Source of the DNA: Streptococcus sp. SN-1
GTDB lineage: Bacteria; Bacillota; Bacilli; Lactobacillales; Streptococcaceae
Assembly: GCF_041154385.1 (NCBI RefSeq)
Contig: NZ_AP028929.1
Location: 310,001 to 374,000, forward strand
Direction of reading: 5' to 3'
Length of the DNA: 64,000 nt
Positions 15,734-23,629 of this stretch are shown in pieces; position 1 is the first letter of the stretch; every line of letters begins with the position of its first letter. A program made the position numbers and the translations under genes. The notes under the pieces were generated by a model, which saw only the letters and a program-made list of their open reading frames with translations, was not told where the DNA came from and did no database searches.

Positions 15734-15838
15734 ATACTCTTCGAAAATCAAATTCAAACCACGTCAACGTCGCCTTGCCGTACTCAAGTACAGCCTGCGG
15801 CTAGTTTCCTAGTTTGCTCTTTGATTTTCATTGAGTAT
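15734..15838 (+). repeat. BOX element (boxA-boxC, no boxB)
   Basis: About 105 bases with inverted ends ATACTC...GAGTAT. The boxA core GTCAACGTCGCCTTGCCGTA is recognisable as the target of the BOX-A1R primer; boxC contains CTGCGGCTAGTTTCCTAG. Found in S. pneumoniae and close relatives. Confidence 0.92.
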
Positions 15839-16095
15839 GACTTGTATTTTAGTAATTACAAGTTTGGCATAGGGATGTTTTTTTGTTTACTGAAGAGGAA
15901 AGGATAAGATAAGTATGTTTCAAGGTTTGAAACATTTTTAAACTAAACAAGAGCAAATTTTTAAAGGTGATTTTTTAAAGTAACTTTCGCTTGCCTGACC
16001 GAAGTGGAAGTTAGTCTGAAACGGATTTTTATGGTGGAATTAAGTATGAGACGTGTGATTTTTTCAGAAAATTTTCTAAAACAAACAGGATTTGT

Positions 16096-16124
16096 TTGAC
16101 ATTTGTTTGAAAATTCTGTAAAAT
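16096..16124 (+). promoter_or_regulatory. SigA promoter of the peptide transporter gene
   Basis: TTGACA, 17 bases, TAAAAT, about 30 bases before the ATG. The 250 bases between the BOX element and this promoter hold nothing else I recognise. Confidence 0.8.
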
Positions 16125-16154
16125 GAATTATTATATCGTTAAAGGAGAATATAT

Positions 16155-17627
16155 ATGGAAAAACAGAAAACATTTTTTGGACATCCTATGGGCTTGTCCA
16201 CCCTCTTCTTTACAGAGATGTGGGAACGCTTTTCTTACTATGGGATGCGAGCTATCCTACTTTACTATATGTACTACAGTGTGCAAGATGGTGGATTGGG
16301 AATGGATAAGACCACGGCTGCATCGGTTATGGCGATTTATGGCTCGCTGGTATTTTTGTCCTCGGTTATCGGTGGTTTTGTCAGTGACCGTATTTTAGGA
16401 AGCCGTAAGACTGTCTTTTACGGTGGGATTCTGATTATGCTAGGGCATATTGCTTTGGCAACACCTTTTGGACAAGTGGCTCTCTATCTTTCTATTGCCT
16501 TGATTATCTTTGGAACTGGATTTTTAAAACCCAATATCTCAGATATGGTTGGGGGAATTTATGAGAAAGAGGATGATAGACGGGATGCAGGTTTTAGTAT
16601 CTTTGTCTTTGGTATTAACTTAGGTGCCTTCGTTGCCCCTTATTTAGTAGGTTATCTAGGTCAGGAAGTCAATTTCCATCTAGGTTTCTCATTAGCTGCC
16701 GTTGGGATGTTCTTTGGTCTGGTGAAGTATGTTTTAGATGGGAAGAAATACCTGCCTGAATCAAGTCTTTACCCTACTGATCCACTTTCACAGAAGGACC
16801 GGCAGACCTTGATTAAACGCTTGCTACTTACACTTGTCATGGTTATTCTGGTGATTATAGGCTTAGTCTTTACTCACCAGTTTAACGTGGATATGATTGT
16901 TAATATCTTTACAGTGATTGCGGTAATCATTCCAATCTACTATTTCTTCAAAATTTTATCTAGTCAGAAAATAACTGCTACTGAGAGATCCCGAGTATTT
17001 GCTTACATTCCTCTATTTATCGCTGGAGTACTCTTCTGGTCTATTGAGGAGCAGGGATCTGTTGTTCTCGCTCTATTTGCGGATGATCAAACTCGACTTT
17101 ACTTTAATGTATTTGGGAATCAGATTCATTTCCCATCTAGCTTTTTCCAAAGTATCAACCCACTTTTCATTATGATTTATGTACCAATTTTTGCTTGGTT
17201 GTGGGGGAAAATGGGTAAAAAGCAACCGTCCTCTTCTAAGAAATTTGCTTACGGTTTATTAGCAGCAGGTTTATCCTTCTTGTGGATGATGTTACCAGGG
17301 ATGCTCTTTGGGACAGATGTTAAGGTCAGTCCTTTCTGGTTGATTATGAGTTGGGCTATTGTGATTGTGGGGGAAATGTTGATTTCGCCTATTGGTCTAT
17401 CAGTCACTACTAAGCTAGCACCAAAATCCTTCCAAGCACAAATGATGTCTATCTGGTTCTTGAGTAATGCAGCTGCCCAAGCTATCAATGCTCAAATTGT
17501 AAAATTTTATACAAGCGAAACTGAAGTAGCTTACTATGGAATTGTTGGAGGAATTACGATTGTATTCGGTATTATCTTACTCTTCTACGTTCCACGTATT
17601 GAAAAACTAATGTCTGGTATCAAATAG
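16155..17627 (+). CDS. dtpT: POT-family proton-dependent di-/tripeptide transporter
   Basis: 490 residues with about 14 hydrophobic segments. The N terminus FFGHPMGLSTLFFTEMWERF carries the conserved ExxERF proton-coupling motif. FGTGFLKPNISDMVGGIY and AGFSIFVFGINLGAF are the PTR2 family signatures, and FWSIEEQGSVV the third conserved motif. Single gene with its own promoter and an AAAGGAG ribosome binding site. It would import small peptides using the proton gradient. Confidence 0.93.
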   Translation: MEKQKTFFGHPMGLSTLFFTEMWERFSYYGMRAILLYYMYYSVQDGGLGMDKTTAASVMAIYGSLVFLSSVIGGFVSDRILGSRKTVFYGGILIMLGHIALATPFGQVALYLSIALIIFGTGFLKPNISDMVGGIYEKEDDRRDAGFSIFVFGINLGAFVAPYLVGYLGQEVNFHLGFSLAAVGMFFGLVKYVLDGKKYLPESSLYPTDPLSQKDRQTLIKRLLLTLVMVILVIIGLVFTHQFNVDMIVNIFTVIAVIIPIYYFFKILSSQKITATERSRVFAYIPLFIAGVLFWSIEEQGSVVLALFADDQTRLYFNVFGNQIHFPSSFFQSINPLFIMIYVPIFAWLWGKMGKKQPSSSKKFAYGLLAAGLSFLWMMLPGMLFGTDVKVSPFWLIMSWAIVIVGEMLISPIGLSVTTKLAPKSFQAQMMSIWFLSNAAAQAINAQIVKFYTSETEVAYYGIVGGITIVFGIILLFYVPRIEKLMSGIK

Positions 17628-17730
17628 AGAAAAACTGGAATTTCTGTAGGAATTTTAAAAGTTAGATCAATTATTTATTCAAAGGATTTAGTTCTGTATG
17701 GTGCAGGGCTAGGTCCTTTTAGTTTGATTA

Positions 17731-17881
17731 ATACTCTTCGAAAATCAAATTCAAACCGCGTCAACGTCGCCTTGCCGTATATATGTGACTGACTTCGTCA
17801 GTCTTATCTACAACCTCAAAACAGTGTTTTGAGCAACCTGCGGCTAGTTTCCTAGTTTGATCTTTGATTTTCATTGAGTAT
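17731..17881 (+). repeat. BOX element (boxA-boxB-boxC)
   Basis: Complete three-module BOX of 151 bases: boxA with GTCAACGTCGCCTTGCCGTA, one boxB (CTGACTTCGTCAG, then CCTCAAAACAGTGTTTTGAG), boxC and the GAGTAT terminal repeat. Lies between the convergently read end of dtpT and the repressor gene. Confidence 0.92.
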
Positions 17882-17910
17882 AAAACTCATGATGTTTCTG
17901 ATATTCCTAG

Positions 17911-17939
17911 TAGACAACCGTCCACTTTTTTTATATAAT
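17911..17939 (+). promoter_or_regulatory. Promoter of the repressor-UmuC operon
   Basis: TAGACA, 17 bases, TATAAT; about 105 bases of leader precede the repressor gene and may hold its operator. Confidence 0.6.
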
Positions 17940-18044
17940 AAAACTAAACCATATTGGTTGAGTTTAAAAAATATGGATTCAAGCATCGATTAGTCTTTCT
18001 AAGGGAGATAATGTCCATTAAAGTATCATAATAGGAGGTGAAGT

Positions 18045-18731
18045 ATGTATCAGCCAGAAAAATTAAAGGCTCGGAGGAAAGAGTTAAAACTGACACAGAA
18101 GGAAATTGCAGAGCAACTTGGGATTAGTTTCCAGGCTTACTCAGCTTGGGAACGTGGAATCAAAGAACCGTCAAAAGAGAAAGTTGGTCAGTTAGAAAAC
18201 ATTTTAAAAGTACCCAAAGGATATTTTACTCAAACTGAGATTGTTCGTCTTTACAATAGCCTTTCCACTAAAGGGAAGGAAAAAGTTGTGCTGTATGCTC
18301 GCAATCTGGCTCGAGAGGAACAAACTCAGAAGAAGACGACCATATCAGTCCAACTCTACGAATACCGTGTCTACGAACGCATGTCAGCAGGGATTGGAGC
18401 CTCAGTCTACGATGATCAGAATTTTGATACGGTTTACTTTAATGAGGAGTTGGCTCATGATTTTGCGTCATGGGTGTCTGGGGACTCCATGGAACCTAAA
18501 TACCAAAATGGTTCAGTGGCTCTGATTCGAGAGACAGGATTTGACTATGACGGGGCGGTCTATGCAGTGGTTTGCAATAACCAGACCTATATCAAACGAG
18601 TCTATCGAGAGAAGGATGGCTTGCGTCTGGTCTCTATCAATCCTAAATACAAGGATATTTTCATCTCCTATGAGGAAGATCCTCGGATTGTTGGCATTAT
18701 CGTTGGGAACTTTGTGCCGATGGAGGGCTAG
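18045..18731 (+). CDS. LexA/HdiR-type repressor with S24 self-cleavage domain
   Basis: 228 residues. N-terminal Xre helix-turn-helix LTQKEIAEQLGISFQAYSAW (residues 16-35). The C-terminal S24 domain has the serine in SGDSMEPKYQNG and the lysine in QTYIKRVYRE; an Ala-Gly pair in RMSAGIGASVYDD is the likely RecA-stimulated cleavage site. Streptococci lack classical LexA; repressors of this HdiR-like design control damage-induced umuC operons. AGGAGGTGAAG precedes the ATG. The umuC gene begins at the base after the stop, so it should be co-transcribed and derepressed when the repressor cuts itself. Confidence 0.9.
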   Translation: MYQPEKLKARRKELKLTQKEIAEQLGISFQAYSAWERGIKEPSKEKVGQLENILKVPKGYFTQTEIVRLYNSLSTKGKEKVVLYARNLAREEQTQKKTTISVQLYEYRVYERMSAGIGASVYDDQNFDTVYFNEELAHDFASWVSGDSMEPKYQNGSVALIRETGFDYDGAVYAVVCNNQTYIKRVYREKDGLRLVSINPKYKDIFISYEEDPRIVGIIVGNFVPMEG

Positions 18732-20150
18732 ATGATGGGCTACTTTGATTATTCCAGAGAGCCCAAAAGTGACATTGCCTTTGTTGATATGAAATCTTTT
18801 TATGCTAGTGTTGAGTGCGTGAAAAGAGGATTGCATCCGCTGAAGACTTCGCTTTGTGTCATGAGTCGCGCGGATAATTCAACTGGTCTTATCCTAGCCT
18901 CCTCTCCCCTGTTTAAGAAGATTTTTGGAAAGTCAAATGTTGGTCGGGCCTATGATTTGCCTTTTGATATCAAAACGCGAAAATTTTCCTACTATAATGC
19001 TAGAAAGCAGGGGTTGCCTACTGATTCAGACTATGTTCGCTACATCGAAGATTGGGCTCAAGTGACCTTGATTGTGCCACCCAGGATGGATGAGTACATC
19101 GCAGTCAATATGGAAATCCAGCGAATCTTTCAAAACTATGGCAGTCCAGATGATATTTATCCTTACTCTATCGATGAGGGTTTTGTTGACCTGACTAGTT
19201 CGCTCAACTATTTCATCCCAGATAAGAGTCTTTCTCGCAAAGACAAGCTGGATATGCTTTCTGCTCGTATTCAGAGGGATATTTGGAGGCAGACAGGGAT
19301 ATACTCTACAGTGGGCATGTCAAATGCCAATCCTTTAATGGCCAAGTTGGCTCTGGATAATGAAGCCAAGCACACTCCGACCATGAGGGCCAACTGGTCT
19401 TACCAGGATGTGGAAGAGAAGGTCTGGACAATCCCTAAGATGACGGATTTTTGGGGGATTGGCAGGCGGATGGAGAAACGCTTGCATGCTCTGGGGATTT
19501 TTTCCATCAAGGAATTGGCAACCAGTAATCCCGACCAGCTAAAGAAAGTTCTGGGTCAGTCTGGCTTGCGTTTGTGGTTTCATGCTAACGGGATTGATGA
19601 GAGTAATGTTCACAAGCCCTATAAAGCCAAATCCAAGGGCTTGGGGAATTCTCAAATCTTGCCGAGAGACTACGTGAAGCTACGGGATATTGAAATTATT
19701 CTCCGAGAAATGGCGGAGCAGGTAGCTATTAGACTGAGAAGGTCTGGCAAGAAAACAACCCTTGTCTCTATCTATGTCGGTTTCTCTAAACAGGAGGTTA
19801 GGTCGTCTATTCACACACAAATGAAGGTCGAACCGACCAATAAAACAGCTGTCTTAACGGATTATGTTTTGAAGCTATTTCATAACAAATACACTTCTGG
19901 AGCGGTTAGAAGTGTCGGAGTTAACTATTCAGACTTTGTAGACGAGTCCTTTGGATTGATTTCCCTCTTTGATGATGTTGATAAGTTAGAAAAAGAAGAA
20001 AGGCTCCAGACGGCCATTGACTCCATTCGGGAACAATTTGGTTTCACTTCCCTTTTAAGAGCCAATGCACTGGAAGAAGCCTCTAGGAGTCTTGCCAGAA
20101 GCAAGCTGATTGGAGGACATTCTGCTGGAGGATTAGATGGATTAAAATGA
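18732..20150 (+). CDS. umuC: Y-family translesion DNA polymerase (UmuC/ImpB type)
   Basis: 472 residues. Catalytic palm motifs are FVDMKSFYASVECVKRG near the N terminus and PYSIDEGFVDLTSS near residue 150; the helix-hairpin-helix and little-finger parts follow (FWGIGRRMEKRLHALGI near residue 240). The length and late C terminus fit Gram-positive UmuC/UvrX proteins. It carries out error-prone bypass synthesis after DNA damage. It directly follows the self-cleaving repressor and overlaps the next gene by 4 bases (ATGA). Confidence 0.93.
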   Translation: MMGYFDYSREPKSDIAFVDMKSFYASVECVKRGLHPLKTSLCVMSRADNSTGLILASSPLFKKIFGKSNVGRAYDLPFDIKTRKFSYYNARKQGLPTDSDYVRYIEDWAQVTLIVPPRMDEYIAVNMEIQRIFQNYGSPDDIYPYSIDEGFVDLTSSLNYFIPDKSLSRKDKLDMLSARIQRDIWRQTGIYSTVGMSNANPLMAKLALDNEAKHTPTMRANWSYQDVEEKVWTIPKMTDFWGIGRRMEKRLHALGIFSIKELATSNPDQLKKVLGQSGLRLWFHANGIDESNVHKPYKAKSKGLGNSQILPRDYVKLRDIEIILREMAEQVAIRLRRSGKKTTLVSIYVGFSKQEVRSSIHTQMKVEPTNKTAVLTDYVLKLFHNKYTSGAVRSVGVNYSDFVDESFGLISLFDDVDKLEKEERLQTAIDSIREQFGFTSLLRANALEEASRSLARSKLIGGHSAGGLDGLK

Positions 20151-20509
20151 TTGATCGTTCTTATTTACCTTTTCAATCTGCGCGAGATTATCAAGATCCA
20201 GGTATGCAGAAGTGGATGGGGTTTTACCTCTCAGAACACACCAGTTCGCTCAGTGAAGAAAAAAAACGTGTTGATTTTTCGATAGATTTGGACCCAGTTG
20301 AGAAACTACATTTGCTTTCTCAACTTTATGTTGGCCAACTTAAGGGAAGTTTTGTGGTCAAGGAAAAGAAGCAGAAAACCACTATCATCGGTGAGGTAAG
20401 AGAGTTATCACATCAGAACTTATCCATTAGGACAAATGAGGGATATAGATCGATAGAGCTAGAAGATATCCTAGAAATTCGGCTGTGGGAGGAGGGAGTT
20501 TATGACTAG
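20147..20509 (+). CDS. YolD-like protein of the umuC operon
   Basis: 120 residues, overlapping umuC by 4 bases. The C-terminal half (KTTIIGEVRELSHQNLSIRT, ending IELEDILEIRLWEE) has the pattern of YolD-like proteins, which in Bacillus lie next to the Y-family polymerases UvrX/YqjW. Probably an accessory factor of the polymerase; the role is unproven. Confidence 0.7.
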   Translation: MIDRSYLPFQSARDYQDPGMQKWMGFYLSEHTSSLSEEKKRVDFSIDLDPVEKLHLLSQLYVGQLKGSFVVKEKKQKTTIIGEVRELSHQNLSIRTNEGYRSIELEDILEIRLWEEGVYD

Positions 20510-20795
20510 AAAAGAGTTGTATGAAAACAAACTACAGATGGATTATTTTTCAGATAACTATATTCATTTTGAAGAGGATTTTCAAAAATATTCTGCCATG
20601 AACGTGCCCTTGACTTTCTTGATTGATGACATCCTACGAACCATGGCGATGAATCAGAAAAACTACTTTGTCTTAAACAAGGAAAATGCCAAGGATGGGC
20701 GGGAGCATAGCTTTTATTTTAGGGTGGTGACAGAAAAAGAGTGTCCTAGAAATAGGACCTATACATACTCAGGAGTCAAGAATAGCAGTCAGTAG
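20502..20795 (+). CDS. Small conserved protein of the umuC operon (DUF5960-like)
   Basis: 97 residues, overlapping the YolD-like gene by 8 bases and ending shortly before a terminator. Acidic, without membrane segments. I recognise it only as the small last gene commonly seen in streptococcal HdiR-UmuC operons; function unknown. Confidence 0.65.
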   Translation: MTRKELYENKLQMDYFSDNYIHFEEDFQKYSAMNVPLTFLIDDILRTMAMNQKNYFVLNKENAKDGREHSFYFRVVTEKECPRNRTYTYSGVKNSSQ

Positions 20796-20827
20796 TGCCT
20801 TGTCTGCTATGAATGTATCATTTTTAC

Positions 20828-20860
20828 AACACTTCATGGTTCATATCATGGGGTGTTTTT
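20828..20860 (+). terminator. Terminator of the umuC operon
   Basis: AACACTTCATG pairs with CATGGGGTGTT (two G-U pairs), then five T residues. Confidence 0.85.
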
Positions 20861-20885
20861 CTATTTAAGTCAAAGCCCATCAAAA

Positions 20886-20932
20886 AATCTCACTATTCAT
20901 CAGGCTAAAAGAAACCTAATCATAGTGAGATT
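20886..20932 (-). terminator. Terminator of the glutathione peroxidase operon
   Basis: Perfect 11-bp stem AATCTCACTAT/ATAGTGAGATT around a 25-base loop, followed on the minus strand by T residues. It lies 6 bases past the gpx stop and converges with the umuC terminator. Confidence 0.75.
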
Positions 20933-20937
20933 GTAAA

Positions 20938-21414
20938 TTATAGTAGTTTTTGTATCGCCTCTTCAATTTGTTTTGGGGCTGTTTTTGAAGAGAAGCGTTC
21001 AAAGACTTGCCCATCACGACCGATGAGAAATTTAGCGAAATTCCATTCGATTCGTTTTCCTAGTGGGCCAGATTTCTGGTCTTTCAACCAAACATAGAGG
21101 GGATCTGACTCCTTACCGTTGACCTTGATTTTGGCAAAACGTGGGAAGCTGGTTTGATAATGTAGGCTACAGAAGACGTTGATTTCCTCTGCGCTACCTG
21201 GTGCTTGTCCCATAAACTGATTGCAAGGGAAGTCTAAAATCTCGAAACCTTGTTCTTGATAGCGGTCATAGAGTTCTTGGAGACCGTGGTACTGGGGTGT
21301 TAAACCACATCCAGTAGCAGTGTTGACAACCAAGAGAACTTTTCCACGATAGGCATCTAGTGGGGTTTCTTGATGGTCTTGGTTTAAGACTGAAAAATCG
21401 TATAGTGAAGTCAT
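20938..21414 (-). CDS. gpo: Glutathione peroxidase family protein
   Basis: 158 residues. Thioredoxin-fold peroxidase with the catalytic cysteine in NTATGCGLTPQYHGLQ (Cys instead of selenocysteine), LDFPCNQFMGQAPGS, and WNFAKFLIGRDG as the conserved Trp/Asn segment. It reduces peroxides, probably using thioredoxin. It overlaps the stop of the upstream membrane-protein gene by 4 bases, so it is part of that minus-strand operon. AGAAGGAG lies upstream of the start. Confidence 0.93.
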   Translation of the reverse strand: MTSLYDFSVLNQDHQETPLDAYRGKVLLVVNTATGCGLTPQYHGLQELYDRYQEQGFEILDFPCNQFMGQAPGSAEEINVFCSLHYQTSFPRFAKIKVNGKESDPLYVWLKDQKSGPLGKRIEWNFAKFLIGRDGQVFERFSSKTAPKQIEEAIQKLL

Positions 21415-21989
21415 TGCTTGCTTTTCTCCTTCTGTTTGGTATTTTTAGGAGTTTTCTCCTCCTGTAGTGATAGAAATCCGTAGGTCAGGGTTCCGAAAAT
21501 ACTACCGATAATCAGGCCATACATCAGGAAAGGACCACTTTTATCGAATTGCATGAGCAACTTCCCAAAATCTGAAAGGGACATCTGCTGAACGAAGACT
21601 TTATGAAAGATGAGTAAGGTAAAGAGGCCAATCTGAATACCGATAAACACAACCCAGCTTCGAAATTTGATTTGGGCTTTGCTGTAGGTTTTGAGGATGA
21701 TTTCTGACTTGTCATCTTTTTCCAGATGGAGTTCTTTGACGGCTTTCTGAGTTTTTAAAGTAATGAAAAAAATGAGTCCAGAGTATACGTAAGGCATAGC
21801 ATAACGAACAATCTCTATGAAGCGTCCAAATAACAGATAAAACAAGAAGAGAAAGAAGGAAGAATAAACGATTTGGACCATGGAACGGGCACAAGCCTTG
21901 TAGATAATTTCTTGTCGGCATTCATCAAAAGGGCCTTGGATATGAAAGAGATTTCGAAGTAGGCGAGTGGTGAAGTCTTCTTTTTTCAT
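21411..21989 (-). CDS. DUF3278-family membrane protein
   Basis: 192 residues. The N terminus (MKKEDFTTRLLRNLFHIQGP) resembles that of the paralogue at 22711-23253 (MKKETFTEKLIKRTYGISDP). Four hydrophobic segments are visible at about residues 38-58, 65-77, 112-130 and 155-172. The tail is basic. DUF3278 proteins of streptococci sit behind a small HTH regulator, as here. Function unknown. Confidence 0.7.
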   Translation of the reverse strand: MKKEDFTTRLLRNLFHIQGPFDECRQEIIYKACARSMVQIVYSSFFLFLFYLLFGRFIEIVRYAMPYVYSGLIFFITLKTQKAVKELHLEKDDKSEIILKTYSKAQIKFRSWVVFIGIQIGLFTLLIFHKVFVQQMSLSDFGKLLMQFDKSGPFLMYGLIIGSIFGTLTYGFLSLQEEKTPKNTKQKEKSKQ

Positions 21990-22015
21990 GTTAGTAACCT
22001 CCTAAATGAGTGGTT

Positions 22016-22342
22016 TTACTGACTTTCTTTTACGAATTGATAGAGATAATAAAGATAAGTGATAGAAGAAAGGATAGCGATAGTGAGCAGTAAATAATAT
22101 TTCCAATCGCTTGAGATGAGCATCAGTTGTGGTAAAGATAGAATCATAAAGCACAGTGCTAAGTTGAGTATGCGTGTTTTTGGGGAGTCAATCTTTAGAT
22201 AAGTTAGTCCTTTGTTGAGGGCTGGAATAAAGACTAGAAGGAGGAATATCTCGCTGATTGGCAAGTTCCCTGAAACTATGATGAAGATGAGCAGAGAACT
22301 GAACAAAAGATGATAGGTAAGTAAAGTTAGTAATGATTTCAT
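22016..22342 (-). CDS. Small membrane protein of the DUF3278 operon
   Basis: 108 residues with three or four hydrophobic helices and almost no soluble part. TAGGAGGT precedes the start. It lies between two DUF3278-type genes on the same strand, spaced 26 bases from the next. No family recognised. Confidence 0.65.
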   Translation of the reverse strand: MKSLLTLLTYHLLFSSLLIFIIVSGNLPISEIFLLLVFIPALNKGLTYLKIDSPKTRILNLALCFMILSLPQLMLISSDWKYYLLLTIAILSSITYLYYLYQFVKESQ

Positions 22343-22351
22343 AGGTACCTC

Positions 22352-22700
22352 CTAATCCTGGTCTTTTTTATACTCAATGAAAATCAAAGAGCAAACTAGG
22401 AAACTCGCCGCAGGCTGTACTTGAGTACGGCAAGGCGACGTTGACGCGGTTTGAATTTGATTTTCGAAGAGTATTAGCTCTTGCAATACGAAGTGAGACG
22501 ATAATATGCATCATCACTCCGAAAAAGAAAGCTCCCAGTATAGTTTTAAAAATATGTTTTGCATTTAAAAGAGAAGTGATAAAATTTGGATTTTCACTTG
22601 TTAGGGTATCAATGAGTGGAATTATAAAAAATATTACTGTTCCATAAATCGAACCTGCTTTCAGACCAGGATGACGTAACTGTTTCTTTTCTTTTTTCAT
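22352..22700 (-). pseudogene. Half-length DUF3278 paralogue interrupted by a BOX element
   Basis: From ATG at 22700 (AGGAGG upstream) the protein reads MKKEKKQLRHPGLKAGSIYG and matches residues ~100-175 of the next upstream gene (EKESKQLRYPGLKAGLFFG), so it is a tandem copy of the C-terminal half. After RIARA the frame enters a BOX element (22370-22474). Beyond the BOX, the bases at 22352-22369 encode KKDQD and a stop, which matches the paralogue's RIAKAKKDQD. Removing the BOX plus one base rejoins these in frame. The read-through product ends inside the BOX at about residue 108. Confidence 0.75.
22370..22474 (-). repeat. BOX element (boxA-boxC) inside a gene
   Basis: Same 105-base form as the copy at 15734 but in reverse orientation, with GAGTAT/ATACTC ends. 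It splits the C-terminal codons of the half-length DUF3278 gene. Confidence 0.93.
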
Positions 22701-22710
22701 GAGTTTCCTC

Positions 22711-23253
22711 CTAATCATTATCCTGATCTTTCTTGGCTTTTGCAATGCGACGGGAGATGAGGAACTGTATGCTTGCCCCGAAGAAGATAGAACCGAGAAT
22801 GCTTGATACACCATTTCTTATAGTGAGAAGAGACTGAAAATAGTCCTGACTTTCACCTATGAGTATATCGAGAAGAGGAGTTATAAAAAATATCCATAGA
22901 CCAAAGAACAAACCTGCTTTCAGACCTGGGTAGCGAAGTTGCTTACTTTCTTTCTCACTCAGCATATCTGGTTCAATAGTTGTAATCCCTGTTTTTTTCA
23001 TTTGGTAGGTGACATAGCCAGCAGCGATGAGGGCAATCACTAAAATCAGAGGAGGATAGATTAGAGCCACTTCTTGAGGATATTTATAGGCCAGAAGGAG
23101 TGGAATAAGATTTCCGAAAATCATCAGATAAAAGAGGAAGATAAAGACTTGATTGCCGATACGATCAGCCTCGCGTCGTTTGTATTCGTCAAGTGGATCA
23201 GAAATACCGTATGTACGCTTGATCAGTTTTTCAGTGAAGGTTTCTTTTTTCAT
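22711..23253 (-). CDS. DUF3278-family membrane protein
   Basis: 180 residues with four membrane segments at about residues 32-50, 63-80, 110-130 and 142-160, and the charged tail AKAKKDQDND. It is the intact form of the half-length copy that follows. It begins 15 bases after the HTH gene, with AGGAGCC upstream, which makes the pair a typical regulator plus DUF3278 unit. Function unknown; related operons are thought to respond to envelope stress or peptides, but nothing here proves it. Confidence 0.75.
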   Translation of the reverse strand: MKKETFTEKLIKRTYGISDPLDEYKRREADRIGNQVFIFLFYLMIFGNLIPLLLAYKYPQEVALIYPPLILVIALIAAGYVTYQMKKTGITTIEPDMLSEKESKQLRYPGLKAGLFFGLWIFFITPLLDILIGESQDYFQSLLTIRNGVSSILGSIFFGASIQFLISRRIAKAKKDQDND

Positions 23254-23268
23254 GAGTTGGCTCCTTTT

Positions 23269-23463
23269 TTAAAAATCATCCTCCCAAAAGAGACTGTTGA
23301 GGTCAGTTTGGAGGCTGCGGGCGAGATTGAGACAGAGTTCCAGAGTCGGATTGTACTTGTCGTTTTCAATCATGTTGATGGTTTGTCTCGAGACACCGAT
23401 ATCCTTGGCGAGCTCGAGCTGGGAAATGCCCAGTTCCTTGCGAAATTCTTTCACACGATTCAT
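23269..23463 (-). CDS. Small HTH (Cro/CI, YozG-type) transcriptional regulator
   Basis: 64 residues, almost entirely a helix-turn-helix: LGISQLELAKDIGVSRQTIN and the IENDKYNPTLELCLNLARSL segment. Such minimal regulators autoregulate operons of small membrane proteins. AGAAAGGAGA precedes the ATG. It is the first gene of the minus-strand operon running through the DUF3278 genes to the glutathione peroxidase. Confidence 0.88.
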   Translation of the reverse strand: MNRVKEFRKELGISQLELAKDIGVSRQTINMIENDKYNPTLELCLNLARSLQTDLNSLFWEDDF

Positions 23464-23503
23464 CTGTTCTCCTTTCTGAAGTGTGTCGTATATATTTGAC
23501 TAC

Positions 23504-23532
23504 ATTATATTCTTCTATAGAGAGAATGTCAA
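23504..23532 (-). promoter_or_regulatory. Consensus promoter and operator of the DUF3278 operon
   Basis: On the minus strand TTGACA, 17 bases, TATAAT. ATATTTGAC occurs on the plus strand at 23492-23500 and 23535-23543, and GTCAA-N6-TTGAC (23528-23543) forms a dyad over the -35; these are candidate operators for the small HTH protein. Confidence 0.8.
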
Positions 23533-23584
23533 GCATATTTGACATATTTCTTAAAGAAATCTTACTTGTTTTTGACCTATTTGT

Positions 23585-23620
23585 CTGACTAGTGCAAGCT
23601 AGTCAGATTTGTGGTAAAAT
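23585..23620 (+). promoter_or_regulatory. Promoter of rsmH-ftsL-pbp2X-mraY with an overlapping palindrome
   Basis: Extended -10 TGGTAAAAT ends at 23620, ten bases before the rsmH start. A perfect hairpin CTGACTAG-TGCAAG-CTAGTCAG (23585-23606) covers the -35 region. Confidence 0.65.
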
Positions 23621-23629
23621 AGATAGGAT

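Noticed and set aside
15734-15838. RUP element
   Set aside because: I first read the recurring ATACTCTTCGAAAATC repeat as RUP, but the GTCAACGTCGCCTTGCCGTA core is that of boxA and the end module is boxC, so these are BOX elements.
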